From positions 4,590,501 through 4,654,500 of the forward strand of contig NC_092317.1 of the NCBI RefSeq assembly GCF_036785885.1: a stretch of 64,000 bases of DNA, in the 5' to 3' direction. Positions 47,964 to 59,507 of the stretch are shown one piece after another. The notes below the pieces were generated by a model. The model was given only the letters and a program-made list of their open reading frames with translations. It was not told the origin of the DNA and did not search any database. The translations under genes and the position numbers were made by a program. This DNA is from Coffea arabica. Lineage: Eukaryota > Streptophyta > Magnoliopsida > Gentianales > Rubiaceae. The number at the start of each line of letters is the position of its first letter. Position 1 is the stretch's first letter.

Positions 47964-48087
47964 GACAAAGAATATAGATAATGTAATAAATGTGCATGAT
48001 ATTTGTTTAGGGTAAAATCTTGAGTGACAAAGAATATAGATAATTTAATAAATGTGCATGATATTTGTTTAGGGCAAAACCTTGAAT
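47964..48087 (+). repeat. 62-bp tandem duplication
   Basis: 47964-48025 and 48026-48087 are adjacent copies starting GACAAAGAATATAGATAAT and containing AATGTGCATGATATTTGTTT. They differ at only a few sites (for example AATGTAATAAA against AATTTAATAAA). No flanking gene is involved. Confidence 0.93.
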
Positions 48088-49733
48088 AGACTCGGTGTGT
48101 AGATCGAGCGGTTCAAAATTTGTCACACCATCTTATCAACTCAAGCATTGAATGCATAATAAATATGTAGCAAACTTTGAACCACTAGATCTAGGAGACT
48201 AGTTCTACTCAAGTTTTTGTCTTCGTCTGGTTACATCTCGGATGTCTGTGTATCTTAAAAAATTTATTTAATTTGACAAAATAGCCATGTTGACTTTTAT
48301 TATTTTGATTAAATGGAGAATATTTCCTTTACAAGTAACTAAATAAATAATTAAATTGAATATTAATTACCAATCTCTGTACATATGTATTAAAAGTTTG
48401 AATATTTAATTACTCTGTATATATATTTACCAAAGTGAGTGCCATTATATTGTTAAGAGTGAAAATAATTCAAATGAAGGGGTAAAAGTTGCTAGAAAGA
48501 AGAGATTGATTTTGATTGGTTAATTGAAAGAAAATCTGAACGATAAATGGGTAAACCCAGTTAACAAATTGATCCATGAATTCTATTCAATTGCCTATGC
48601 CATATAAGAGAGAAAAATGAGTAAATTGATATTTTATACTGCATGACAAGTGAATGATAAGAGGGTACGGTGTACGTGTCGTGTACATATGATGGATGGT
48701 GTTAAATTCTCAATAATTTAAACCTACCTTACTAGGTGGCTTAATCTTATTTGTGCAGATATCTGTACATTATATTAACAATAGCTGGATACTACATTTT
48801 TCTTATACGTAATAATTGTTTTTCTTTTTCTTATTATTACTTTTTTTTGTTTTGGTGCTTGAGGGAGTACGTAACAATTGTTTAGTACTTTTTTATTTTT
48901 CCGGATATCAACCAAATTACTGCCAACTATACAGCCACAAGAAGGCAGCAGCCCAAGGTAGCGACACAGCCGACACGTCTTGTTCTCTAGTTGCTTGTGT
49001 TTTAAACAACATTAGCGACAGGATAGTGGGGTCTGTTTGGTGCCCAAGAATACTAATTTCCCGGATTCATTTCCATTTCAAGAGAGGTCGCCAAAACAAC
49101 AAAGACTAGAGTCGAACCACATTATTTATGGCTTTTGTTTAGTGGGAGTGCATTGGATTGTCTTCGATTGAGGGTGAAAATGGAGAAAATTTAAGAGTCG
49201 TTCAATTATGACTATAGTTTATTTGGACCATTAATTTTTAATTTCATTTTCTTTTTTAACAAATTAGTTTAAACAATTTATTAGTGACATATTCATTTGG
49301 GCATAATTTGAATCTTAAATCGACCTTTACGATTGCAAGTTCATATGTATTACAACTTATAGTAAGTGTTTAAAATTATCCCGTGACAATAAAATTTTTT
49401 TTTGGACTAACCCCGTTTCGTCCACTGTCAATCAAGCAAAACTAATTTTTTACGTTGCTTTTTTTTTAAGATTTTTTTTTGACATTGCTTACCATTCAAT
49501 ATCTTCACTTTTTTGACGGATTAAAGAGCAGAACACTCCACAGTCCACCCCCTCACCCTCCAAAAAAGGAACTTCCATCCGTGTAATTTGTAATTTTTGT
49601 GATGGAGGCTATGTTATAATTTGACAATAATCAGACCCAAGCTATAAGTATTAAATACACACAAATATATATATAGATATATATATGTAATTGCATGGGT
49701 GTCAAATATATGTATATATATATGTGTGTGTGT

Positions 49734-49935
49734 AATTTTTTTTCTGGTCTAGAGGGGTATTTCGGAATCACCCAAACTAATCCCTCAGGTTGGGCAGAGT
49801 TCGTCCTAAAGATACCCAACAATGATAGCAAGTGGAGGTCGAACTTGGAACCTTGTGTGTGTAATTGCATGGGTGTCAAATGTGCATAATTGAATGTAAG
49901 AGCCACGCATTCTAACACTTGAAGTACACAGGTGT
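49734..49935 (-). mobile_element. Probable SINE, with disrupted 5' part
   Basis: On the minus strand the B-box-like AAGTTCGACCTCC and an upstream CTTCAAGTGTTAGAATGCG (A-box region of tRNA-type SINEs) precede a body that ends in an A-run (T-run 49737-49744 on the plus strand). The phrase GTAATTGCATGGGTGTCAAAT occurs both at 49687 and at 49863, flanking most of the element. That suggests local duplication with the insertion or a later rearrangement. Confidence 0.4.
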
Positions 49936-49994
49936 ACAATTAAAACCCTTTGAGATTGACGTTATACATATCCTTTTGCTACTGTTCTCCAGAA

Positions 49995-50262
49995 GGGCAT
50001 TGTGGTGGCTGAAGACTCTCTTTTTTTTGCCAAAACGATAACAGAGGCTGAAACTCAATTGATTGCAAGATGTTATGGAATTTCATTGAACGGGTGGGGC
50101 AATGACACGTTTGTTAATATAATATATTGCTGTGGACAGAACAAGATCCAAAATTTGGAATGTTTCAATCATTCAATTTTGTTGCTTATAGATGCATTAA
50201 TATTCAAAGAAGATAATTTCGTTCTCTCCCTGTACTCGATGTGCATCACTAATTCTATTTGA
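49995..50262 (+). other. Possible fragment of a retroelement protein
   Basis: A 267-nt open stretch lacks an ATG start (TTG at 50002) and reads VAEDSLFFAKTITEAETQLI, RCYGISLNGWGNDTFVN and CFNHSILLLIDALIFKEDNF. The order loosely resembles the RNase H region of plant LINEs (EAE..AxxxGIxLAxxxG). Identity is weak and I would not rely on it. Confidence 0.25.
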
Positions 50263-51198
50263 AAAAAAAAAGAAGTAACTCATTAATTAAATGTTAATGG
50301 TGGATGAAAGAAGCCAAATTTGGGCTAATAGTTGGTATTAAGCAAAACCCATGCTTCTATCCATGAGGACTTCGACTATTATTACCAAACATGAAGAACA
50401 GCAATATGGACATTAACAAGTCTTTCCGCCTTCCAACTATTAAGCATAATTACTCTTACTGATCCTGATGTAGACTTGTGGAGGACTATTACGAGTACAA
50501 ATGTTAAAGAAGCTTGCGATTACTCTCTCATTTAATTTGATGACATGCGTCAACACGTTCATAGAAGCATAAGGCTGGTGGTTCACTACCAATGCATTAA
50601 GGCAAAGCTTACCTTCCACCAATTTGCTACAATTAAATGTGGCATTGTTTGAAAAATTCAGGTCTGGTCCGGTAGTGGTTCAGTCTCCTCCCTATAGGAA
50701 GCTATCGTATCGACAAAGACCTTCCCCTTCCCATAGTGTAAGAAACTATCGTATCGACAAAAAAAAAAAAAAAAACAAACAAACAAAAGTACTCTAAACA
50801 CTACATCCATTTACTCGATCTTGTTTTAGTACAATTAGTATTCATTTGCAGTAAGAATCATAAATTGAAATTGCAAATAGTTTTTTTTTTTTTTTTAACG
50901 ATACAAGACGCTTAGAAGTGCTGGTTATCATGTTTCTCATTTATATAACAAAAAATGCTTCTTATCAGCACATCTTACTGCCTAAAACTCTGTTTTGTAC
51001 TCCCGTGCTATAACTAGCATTGATCTACTTCTAGTCCGAATTACACATATGGAGTTACAAATTCGTACGTTGGTTTGGAAAACCAATGTTTAAGGTCAAT
51101 GCAAAATTTGAAGTCTTAAAACTATTCCCCCTCCTTAAGACCGAGTTTAGCCCATTTTACCAAATACACGAATGACACATGATTTAATTATTATTTTT

Positions 51199-52612
51199 TT
51201 AAGGAAAATCGTTCAAAATGTCCCTTACATTTTGCAAAATAACTTTTTTCATCCCTCACATTTAAAAATGTAATTTTACATCCCTTACAAATTCACATTG
51301 ATCAAATTTGGTCCCTACTCAAGTTTCCGACTAGTTTTTGGCCGAAATCCATCACGTGCAAGGCACGTGATTATTTTTTAAGGGCAAATTTGTCAAATCA
51401 ATTTTATATAATTCGATTCATAATCCCTCATATTTTATAAAATAATTTTTTTTGTCCCTTACACATCACAAAATAAATTTTTTTATTCTTCACATTTTTC
51501 AAAATAGATATTTTCATCCCTCATTGATCATGTGTACGAGTAATTTTTTTAAACCCATGTAAATATCTATTTGATTTCACTTAAACAGTACGAATAACAT
51601 GTAATATATCTCTATTTGATTTCTCTATTTAATTTTGTCTAACGAAATTAAATAGAGATATGTTACATGCTATTCGTACTGTTCAAGTAAAATCAAATAG
51701 ATATATACATGGGTTTAAAAAAATTATTAGTTTTTCACTCATATTTATTTCGTTTTACTCAAAAATTAAAAACAAAGAAAAAACTTAATCTTAAACATTA
51801 TCGAGTGTTTATATCGAATTAAATTTGGGTAGAAAAAATAAACAAAGAAAAAGTATGACAAAAAGAAGTAAGTGATTGACACTTTCAAATTTTAAAACAA
51901 TCACAAGACAAATAATTCAACTGTTGGTCTTAAAAGTGGCGAGTAGAAATTTCAGATTTAAACTGCAATTTGTTAGCATGACTATAAAATTTAATTTAAG
52001 ACCTATTAATTAGATGGCCTTATTATACATCTCAATAAATAAATTATTATCAAAAAAAAAGACCACAAATATTGAATAGGTTTACATGTTAAAATCATCT
52101 AGATATTACATGGGTTTAAAACAAAATTGTTAATTTTAAATCTCTGTATATATCTATTGAATAGCATATATACATCTACGATTAGTCTGTTTGAATAAAA
52201 TCAAATAGAAATATATTATATGTTATTCGTACTGTTCAAATGGAATCAAATTGATATATATATTGATTTAAAGAAAAAAAATTATTCGTACATATGATCA
52301 ATGGGTGATGAAAAAATTCATTTTGAAAAATGTGAGGGAATTCATTTTATGAAATGTGAGGGACGAAACAATTCATTTCGTGAAATGTTAGGGATGAAAA
52401 CATTTATTTTATGAAATGTGAGGAATTATGAATCGGATTATGTAGAATTTAATTTGACAATTTTACCCTATAACTAATTGGAAACCTAGGTAGGGATCAA
52501 ATTTGATCAATGTGAATTTGTAAGGGACATAAAATTACACTTTTAAAAGTGAGGGACGAAAAAAGTCATCTTGCAAAATGTGAGGGATGTTTTAAACGAT
52601 TTTCCCTTTTTT
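51199..52612. mobile_element. Foldback-type DNA transposon with about 420-bp inverted arms
   Basis: The left arm starts AAGGAAAATCGTTCAAAATG, then TCCCTTACATTTTGC. The right arm ends GCAAAATGTGAGGGATG, then TTTTAAACGATTTTCCC. The arms pair over about 420 bp, including ACAAATTCACATTGATCAAA with GTCCCTAC, GATTCATAATCCCTCA and AGTACGAATAACATGTAATA with their reverse complements at 52175-52560. Each arm holds tandem-like units beginning with TCCCTCACATTT. A second, shorter inverted pair lies inside (51545-51605 against 51655-51720). There is no transposase frame. Boundaries are set by the limit of pairing; no target duplication could be fixed because both flanks are T-rich. Confidence 0.82.
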
Positions 52613-54209
52613 TTATTTCCAATTAGATCTGTCTTAGGGTTGTTGAATTTGAACCTAGTGAGATCTCATCACAAGGTTAATCTTTCATGAAGATTTACAC
52701 GCTTCATCATACTTGTTGTAGAATGTAAAATGATGTGTTAGTATCACCTTTTTTTTTATATCTTAATATATGACTTTTTAGGTAAAAAACTTCGATTATT
52801 CAATTAGTTTACCGACATTCGAGCCGATATAGTAAGACTTTTTGGTTGGCCACTGGGAAGAGTTTTAAACTTTTCATGAGTGTAGGCCAATGAATCAAAT
52901 CGCTTAACTTGCATTCTAAAAAATTCAAAATTTTTTGAAAAAATTTCAGACACCCGTTTGAATTGGTAGTGATTCACTCTATAGAATATGTCCTTGCACA
53001 CAATATTACCGTATCAAAACTTTCAGAATTTATCCTTTCACACAATATTACCATATCAAAACTTGCAGATATGAAAGTAAACAATATAACTAAAATGTAT
53101 TGCATTAAAAAAAACATCAATTTCGGAAAGAAAACTGATGCTAGTTGCTAGTAGAAGTGTAATACCCATGCATAAGATCTCATTGAAGAAATGGACAGTA
53201 GCACTACTTAAAAAACAACCAAAAAAAAAACAAATTCTAACGCGTCTTTGGTCCTTTCAGGTTTCGAAGACTTTATGACTGTTGGCACGATTGCCAACTT
53301 TGCGTTGAAGAAAAACTATGTGCTTAGTTTATCGCGTAGCATGCAGAACGTGCACCATGCCCCTCAACCTCCATTGGTGGAGATATAATATTAAGCTCCA
53401 ATGGTTAGTCCTCCTTCAACCCAATCAGATAAACGCATGATTGTAGTACTATAAAGTAAGAGGAAAGAAAGATCACTATTGATTCTCCACCTCAATCAAT
53501 GTCTATCCATAATACAATGCATCAAGGGCATTTGACCAGTTTTTCCCTAGAATATTTTTGCTAAACCAAAATCTGGAAGATTACCGGGAAAAGAATCATG
53601 AATCAAAGCTTGTAAGTTGAATACATTATTGTTACCAGTCTTCTTGACTGTACTCCAGCAGCTTAGCTAAGAGATACAAGAAGACCTACTAGTACAGACA
53701 TTTGTTTAGAACTTGATTAATGTTTCCCTCTGATATACAAGCTGATTTTTAATACATCATTACAAGTATTTTCTTGGTCCAGAAAAGGAAAAAAAAAAGT
53801 CAGAGCCTGGACATTGATTGCACAAAGTATTTATATGTATGAACTATGAACACATGAACCAAACGAACCCTTAAAGGTCCTATTAACACTTGACACCGCA
53901 TCGAAAGGAATCATTCAACTCATCCATTCACCCAAACTTTACTTTAATATTTGGCGTGCGATTTCAATATGCCCATAAAAAGCAATGCAGTTGCTTATAA
54001 GTATTATTCTATGGCAATGCGGTGGGCGCTCTATATTACTATATATTAACCATACATTATTCATTAGTCAACAGCTTCCACCGCCTTCTCCAACTTTAGG
54101 ACCACACTCGAAAAAGATTGCATGAGAGGAAACTAAGAGGGCTACACTCTGCAAATCATTTTTCTATTCCATTATAAATATCGACGCCAAATTGCCAACT
54201 CGACAAATC
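52613..54209. other. Intergenic, no gene seen
   Basis: AT-rich DNA. The phrase CACACAATATTACCxTATCAAAACTT is present twice in 52995-53062, about 43 bases apart. No recognisable coding sequence or RNA gene is present. The last 100 bases hold a TATA-like ATTATAAATAT at 54171, just before the candidate small gene. Confidence 0.45.
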
Positions 54210-54586
54210 ATGAATGTTGCAGGTAAGATCCATATCTATATATATATAACTATACATCTGCACATATGATACGAAAAATCAAATTACGTGTTACTTTATT
54301 ATATATACACAAATTAGAATCATAAGATACAGCTATTATCTTGAATTCCAAGCCCCAAGAATTCGATCGAGTTGTCAACTTTTCTTGGAAGGTGGCTCAC
54401 CTCATCTCTCAGCAAATTAAGACCTTTCAGACCATAGAGCGGCTTATTTTGGCCATTTTAGTTTTGTCACTAACACTACTACTATTATTTATGTTTTTGG
54501 ATCCATATTCTCTTTTGTATCTATTCTTCATGCATGTGCATTGGCCTATCTGGAATGAGCAAACTCGTCATTTTTTTTTTTTTTAA
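54210..54586 (+). CDS. Candidate two-exon small membrane protein, unrecognised
   Basis: A tiny first exon, 54210-54222 (ATG AAT GTT GCA G), is followed by a textbook donor GTAAGATCC. An acceptor GATACAG at 54332 restores a phase-1 junction to an open frame ending at 54586; intron 110 bp, product 88 aa. The protein would begin MNVAAIILNSKPQEFDRVV and carry one long hydrophobic segment (LILAILVLSLTLLLLFMFL, then DPYSLLYLFF). A TATA-like box lies at 54172-54180, only about 30 bp before the ATG, which leaves almost no leader and argues against translation. The C-terminus runs into a T homopolymer (HFFFF). It could equally be a non-coding transcript or chance. No family is recognised. Confidence 0.22.
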
Positions 54587-54655
54587 TAAAAAGTTGGGTT
54601 GAGTTCTTTTTGGGACACATGTCGTGAGCTTGTAATAACTACACTTGACAAATCA

Positions 54656-55316
54656 AGAAACAAGATTGTTTGGATTTTTTTTTTGGGTAATAAATGTATG
54701 GCATTTATGATCATCAATAAATTCATTACATGCTCCTATCGAAAAAATGAAAAAGATAAAAACAATTGCATTATGTGCTGAGAGCGCAACGTAATTGTGA
54801 ATTAAATAAGTATTGTTGTTTTAGACAACCTTTCTTCTTATTCTTGATGAGTAGTTCCTACTTCCCATTCTCACCAAACAAAGATATGTTCCAGGGTTTA
54901 CACTATATATACCCAAGAACCTCAAATACACGTCAAATATGGTGCATGGCCAATGATAGGGTGTAAAATTGCTATTCAATTTATGATTATTTTCTTCTTG
55001 ATTTTAGCCAAATATTGTATCCAGAAACAAGATTGTTTGGAATTTTTTTTTTGGGTAATAAATGTATGGCATATATGATCATCAATAAATTCATTACATG
55101 CTCCTATCAAAAAAATGAAAAAGATAAAAACAATTGCATTATGTGCTGAGAGCAACGTAATTGTGAATTAAACAAATATTCTTGTTTTAGACAACCTTTC
55201 TTCTTATTCTTGATGAGTGGTTCCTACTTCCCATTCTCACCAAACAAAGATATGTTGCAGGGTTTACACTATATATACCCAAGAACCTAAAATACATGTC
55301 AAATATGGTGCATGGC
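54656..55316 (+). repeat. 295-bp direct duplication
   Basis: Copy 1, 54656-54950, and copy 2, 55023-55316, are separated by 72 bp. Both start AGAAACAAGATTGTTTGGA and end TCAAATATGGTGCATGGC. They differ at roughly a dozen positions (a single A insertion, one 2-bp deletion, scattered substitutions). Both contain the phrase TTTACACTATATATACCC. The copies are not transposon-like; no inverted ends were seen. Confidence 0.95.
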
Positions 55317-56452
55317 GAAAACCCTAATGCTGATTGATAAATTGTATCACAGCTTAAGTATTAAAAAGTTTTCCAACTTAATTAGATGCAGTTTAGGTAC
55401 GTGGATGTATGTTAACCATGAGTGACTAACAGAATATTGTATTCAGGGTTAACAGCCACAAATTAAACTGACCAATAAGCCCGATAATTAGCTACACTTT
55501 TAACATAAGCTTAATTAATTAGTAGAAGCCCTTCCAGAGACTAAAATAACACGGTACAAACACTTTAATTAATAGCAACTTCACTTGTTCTCTTCTATCC
55601 ACAATCCTAGTAGCCATTCAAGACGATAAAAAAACCTCTTAACCTTTTTTTGAAACCAAATGTGGATACAATTGCTCCCCATTCATGCTGGTCTAGCAAA
55701 AGAACCATCATAATGTATATATAAGAATTCTTGTGGGGCATGAAATGAAAGAGAATGCTGCTGACATAGGGCTTCGGATAAGTCTCCAAATTCCAGTATC
55801 CAAAATAAATCAGAACCATTTTGTGAAACGACAGGTTTATGACAATTTTCTTCTCTTTTTTTTTTAAAAAAAATTTATATTTAAACAAAGACAGGTAAGT
55901 CATGCGGGAGGTAACTATTAATAAAAAAAATTTAAAAAGCAAAAGCTGACGCACCAAATGCCGTCACGATAAACCTTGGGGGGGTTTAGATTAGATAGAT
56001 ACGGAAGAAACGGGCCAGGCCTTGTTGGACAAAGTCGTCCATTAGCGGGGACCAATATGATTGTCACTTGGAGAGTTCCCCATCTCTTTTTTTTATTATT
56101 ATATTATATATATATAATAATGAGTTTTTAATGTATATTCAACCTATCACATGGTTTCTTATCCACGTTCCACATGCCCTATTCCCTTCTCGAGTGCACT
56201 CATTTCTATACCTAAAACAAAAGTACCCCTATCAATAATAATTCTTTTAATTTTCATTTTTCTTTCTGGGACTTTTTTCTTTTCTTTAATCAAACTTTTT
56301 ATGCCTATTTGCAGTTTAATCTTCAGCATAATCATGGTTTAATGATCATTTATAACTAGAGTTATAGGCTCTTTAATTTGTGCTATCCTAGATTGCCCAA
56401 CCACCATGGCACATTCATTTTTTCTATGGTTTGAATTACTATTTTTTTTTTT

Positions 56453-56550
56453 TTGGAGTTTTTGTACAAAAAAATGTATTATAATGATTTGATGTATATG
56501 AAATTAAAAGATTATTAAGAAATGTGTTCACGAAAAAGGTTAAAATTTAG
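56453..56550. mobile_element. Partial, decayed family A MITE
   Basis: GGAGTTTTTGTACAAAAAAA, then ATGATTTGATGTATATGAAA and ATGTGTTCACGAAAAAGG follow the same order as in the copy at 2803-2947 (TTTGATGTATGTGAGG, ATGTGATCACGAAAAA). Only the left two thirds are recognisable and the right terminus is lost. Confidence 0.45.
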
Positions 56551-56986
56551 CTATACTAAACTATTTTCATTGGATTGATTGATTTCTTAATAAACCCCGT
56601 TCATATTTTTGTCTCTTTTTTCTTTTTCGGTTGATAGTTGGATGACACTTCTCATCATTTTATTATTATATGACGAATTTAAGTAAGAGCAACAATTTCT
56701 TTTTGCTTGTGTTGGGGGATGGAGGCAAGGCAAAGTGGTGAGGACAGAGTGTTGAAGCCAATGAAAACTTGCTCTAAATTCTTCTCATAGTAAAATACAT
56801 TAAGCCTTTAATAAAGCTTCAAAGCCTTCATGTCTTTAAATTTATTAGTTATATAGCTTTTCTTTTTCTTGTTAACAATTGTGCAGTCTCAACGTTGTCT
56901 CTCTTTTTTCTTTTTTCTTGGATGTAATTGCGCATCTTTTGTGGTTAATTGACTATCCAATAGAACCTCTAATATATAGGCTTAAA

Positions 56987-57133
56987 TATGTGTTTGATTT
57001 ACACACACTGACTTGTTTGCATTATCAATACATTTTTTCATCACATTTTTATTTCACATATATCACATAAAAAAAGTGCTACTGTCTTTTTTTAAAAAAA
57101 TAATCCCAAATAATCTTCTATCCAAACACACAT
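56987..57133. mobile_element. MITE, family A copy 5
   Basis: The left end is GTGTTTGATTTACAC and the right end TATCCAAACACAC. The interior ATTTCACATATATCACAT plus AAAAGTGCTACTGTC and AATAATCCCAAATAATCTTC follows copy 2 (17948-18110). Ends are more diverged than in the other copies. Confidence 0.6.
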
Positions 57134-58016
57134 ATAATATTCAGCAGCACTTGACAGTATTTAATTAGTTGATACACTTATTGGTACTAAAAAATTAGGT
57201 ATACCTACAACTGAAGTGCTTGTTGACCAATTATATAGCTATAACATAATAATACAAGTAGCAACAATTAGGTTGTCAGGGTGACACCTGTGACCTGATT
57301 TGTTAAATTACTTGAATGCAAGACTTGGTCCACCATGCTAGTATTTTAATTAATTGTAGTCCGACTAATCAGATCTTCTTAATGTCAATTTGAAAAAGTG
57401 GCACCTATTAATGCACAAACAAATGCTATATTCTTCTTCAACTTTCTTTAAGAAATAAAATCGATTAATTAACTAACGATAGATTTTGTTTGTGATTATG
57501 ATTTTGGATTTTAATATGAATGAGGGGAGTTGTTGGACTTATTAAGCTTCTTTCTTTAACATGTCATGTAGATTCAAGTCCATTGATGTGGCTGGTTTTC
57601 TTCTTTCGGAATTGTGCTACTAGGGTTTCCAGTTTGGGAATGCATTGTTTGCTTACAACGTTTTATTATATTTAGAGGTAGAAGTAATTAAACAGTAGTA
57701 TTATACATTTTTTTTAGCTCTCCAATAATTGAGAAATGAATTTTTAAAAATCCAGCACAAGCAATTACTTGCCACATTAATAGGCCTAGCCATGTTCATA
57801 TTTCATTTTTTTTCCCTTGTTGTATTTCTCTTTGCTTACATGCTAATTGAATTAATCAGGGAAGAAGAAGCAAGAAGTTGTATATTGTGGATAGAATTTC
57901 TAGTGCACAATTTTAAATTCCTAAGCCATTAAAGCTTTAATTTATTTTTCATTTGTTCAATTTCTCACAAAGCAGAATGTGAATGAGTTCTTTCATTTCT
58001 GATACTTCCACTAATT

Positions 58017-58254
58017 TTTTTTTTGTCAGCAACGATACATTTTTTATAACCTCCTCTATCTTAATCTAGGGGGGAGGGGGAACCTAAGGAGGTTGTGGTA
58101 GGGCGCTAGTGGATGTAGCGATCCAACTAGATTAATTATGACACAACCCTTGAATTTTTTTCAAGACAAATGAGGTTTGAACCTTACATACAATCCAAGG
58201 AGGAACTTAAGCCCCTACCCGTGGCCTCTGAGCCATTGGCCCAACGTTTCCACT
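58017..58254 (-). mobile_element. tRNA-derived SINE with 11-bp target duplication
   Basis: The element lies on the minus strand between perfect 11-bp direct repeats TTCCACTAATT (58006-58016 and 58255-58265). Reading the minus strand, a pol III A box TGGCTCAGAGG (58235-58225) is followed by a B box AGGTTCAAACCT (58184-58173), then a body and a short terminal A-run after GTTGCTGAC. Intact boxes and perfect duplication suggest a fairly young insertion. No protein is encoded. Confidence 0.85.
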
Positions 58255-59407
58255 TTCCACTAATTAAAGAAGGGACCATTTATGCCTTAAGACTTTAGTC
58301 CGGATGACGGGAAGAGCTGACAATTAATGCTGCTTCCATTGGCACGAGACATAAACCTGATGTGATTGTAGTTGACCAAATATGTGGTAGTCATGGTTCG
58401 TTCCAATGCATTATTTCACATGGTACTCATAATTATGAATGATTCAATTCATGCCTTTGATTTTGTTCCTTTATTTTTTTTAAAATCAAGAGGATTAATA
58501 GTGATTCTTTACTTATTTTTTTCGATTACACAAATTATTGATTTATTGGTCACAGGTGAAACCCTTTATTAATTAGGTTGAGTTTCGTTGTCAACTATGC
58601 CTTTACCTTTGATTTTGTTCTTGCAAATTAGAAACCGAAAATACAAACCAATTTTGTATTGAATTAATTGAGCTGAAATTGGAGTTAGGAAACTTTGCTT
58701 TACATTCCCTATTCAAGCTTGCCTTGTAATAGGTATATTAATTGAAAAGAACATAAAACGAACAATAGGAGCTATATAATGCACACAAATTTTAAAAGAT
58801 TTACTTACTTGAAGTACAAACATGTAACATATATTACCCACTTTGAAAAAAAAAAAATACTATCCGTAGAAGTAAAAATAAAACCTGAATAAGGGAAATG
58901 AAAAGAAAGGCTAGAAAAATGACTGAAATCAAGTTAGTATCATTTATTTGATCAACAGGATTTTCTTTAGAACATAATCTTGGTATTTTCAGGCAGCTTG
59001 TTTTAACTCAATTAAGTAACCAAAACCAAGAAGAAACATACAAAGGATTCCCTCTGAAATTCAAATGAGTATCCATCTTTTAAGAGTAATAAATTTCCTC
59101 TTTGAAAATTTGTTTCACAAAAAAAGAAAAAAGAGAGATTAAGCCTTAGTCCAGCCCACTTTTATCTCTCACTCTCTCTTTTTTTGTTTTTATTTTTGGA
59201 TAAAATCCCATTTTAATCTGTGAAGGGCTAATTTCTATACGGATGAGGTTGGACCACCCGTGATTGACATCCGGTGAGCGGAATAATACGGGCTTGACAA
59301 CATCAGCGTCTCATTCGGATCAGCTGTCGACTTTGCCGATGTTTCTCGTGGTTTTGCTGGGCGCCTATGGTGTTTGTGCACCCCTGCACAGCAAATCAGA
59401 ACGTACT

Positions 59408-59467
59408 CACGTGTCATTCCGCGTGTCTTCATAGACCTAGAATCTAAGGAAACTGATGCTGCACGTG
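59408..59467. promoter_or_regulatory. Two G-boxes (CACGTG) upstream of JAZ3-like gene
   Basis: CACGTG occurs at 59408-59413 and 59462-59467 within a locally GC-richer patch (about 59230-59500). G-boxes bind bHLH factors such as MYC2, which drives JAZ genes in jasmonate signalling. They lie about 2.4 kb from the JAZ ATG and are separated from it by the hAT element at 59508, so function here is only a possibility. Confidence 0.35.
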
Positions 59468-59507
59468 CTCGTTCACCGGGAACAAACGGTAAAATTCACC
59501 GGCTACT

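Larger units (their letters stand above)
55317..58005. other. Intergenic, AT-rich
   Basis: Apart from two MITE-related segments (separate entries) I see homopolymer runs, a (TA)n run at 56105-56118, and short hydrophobic frames that arise from T-rich DNA. No gene or RNA gene is recognised. Confidence 0.5.
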
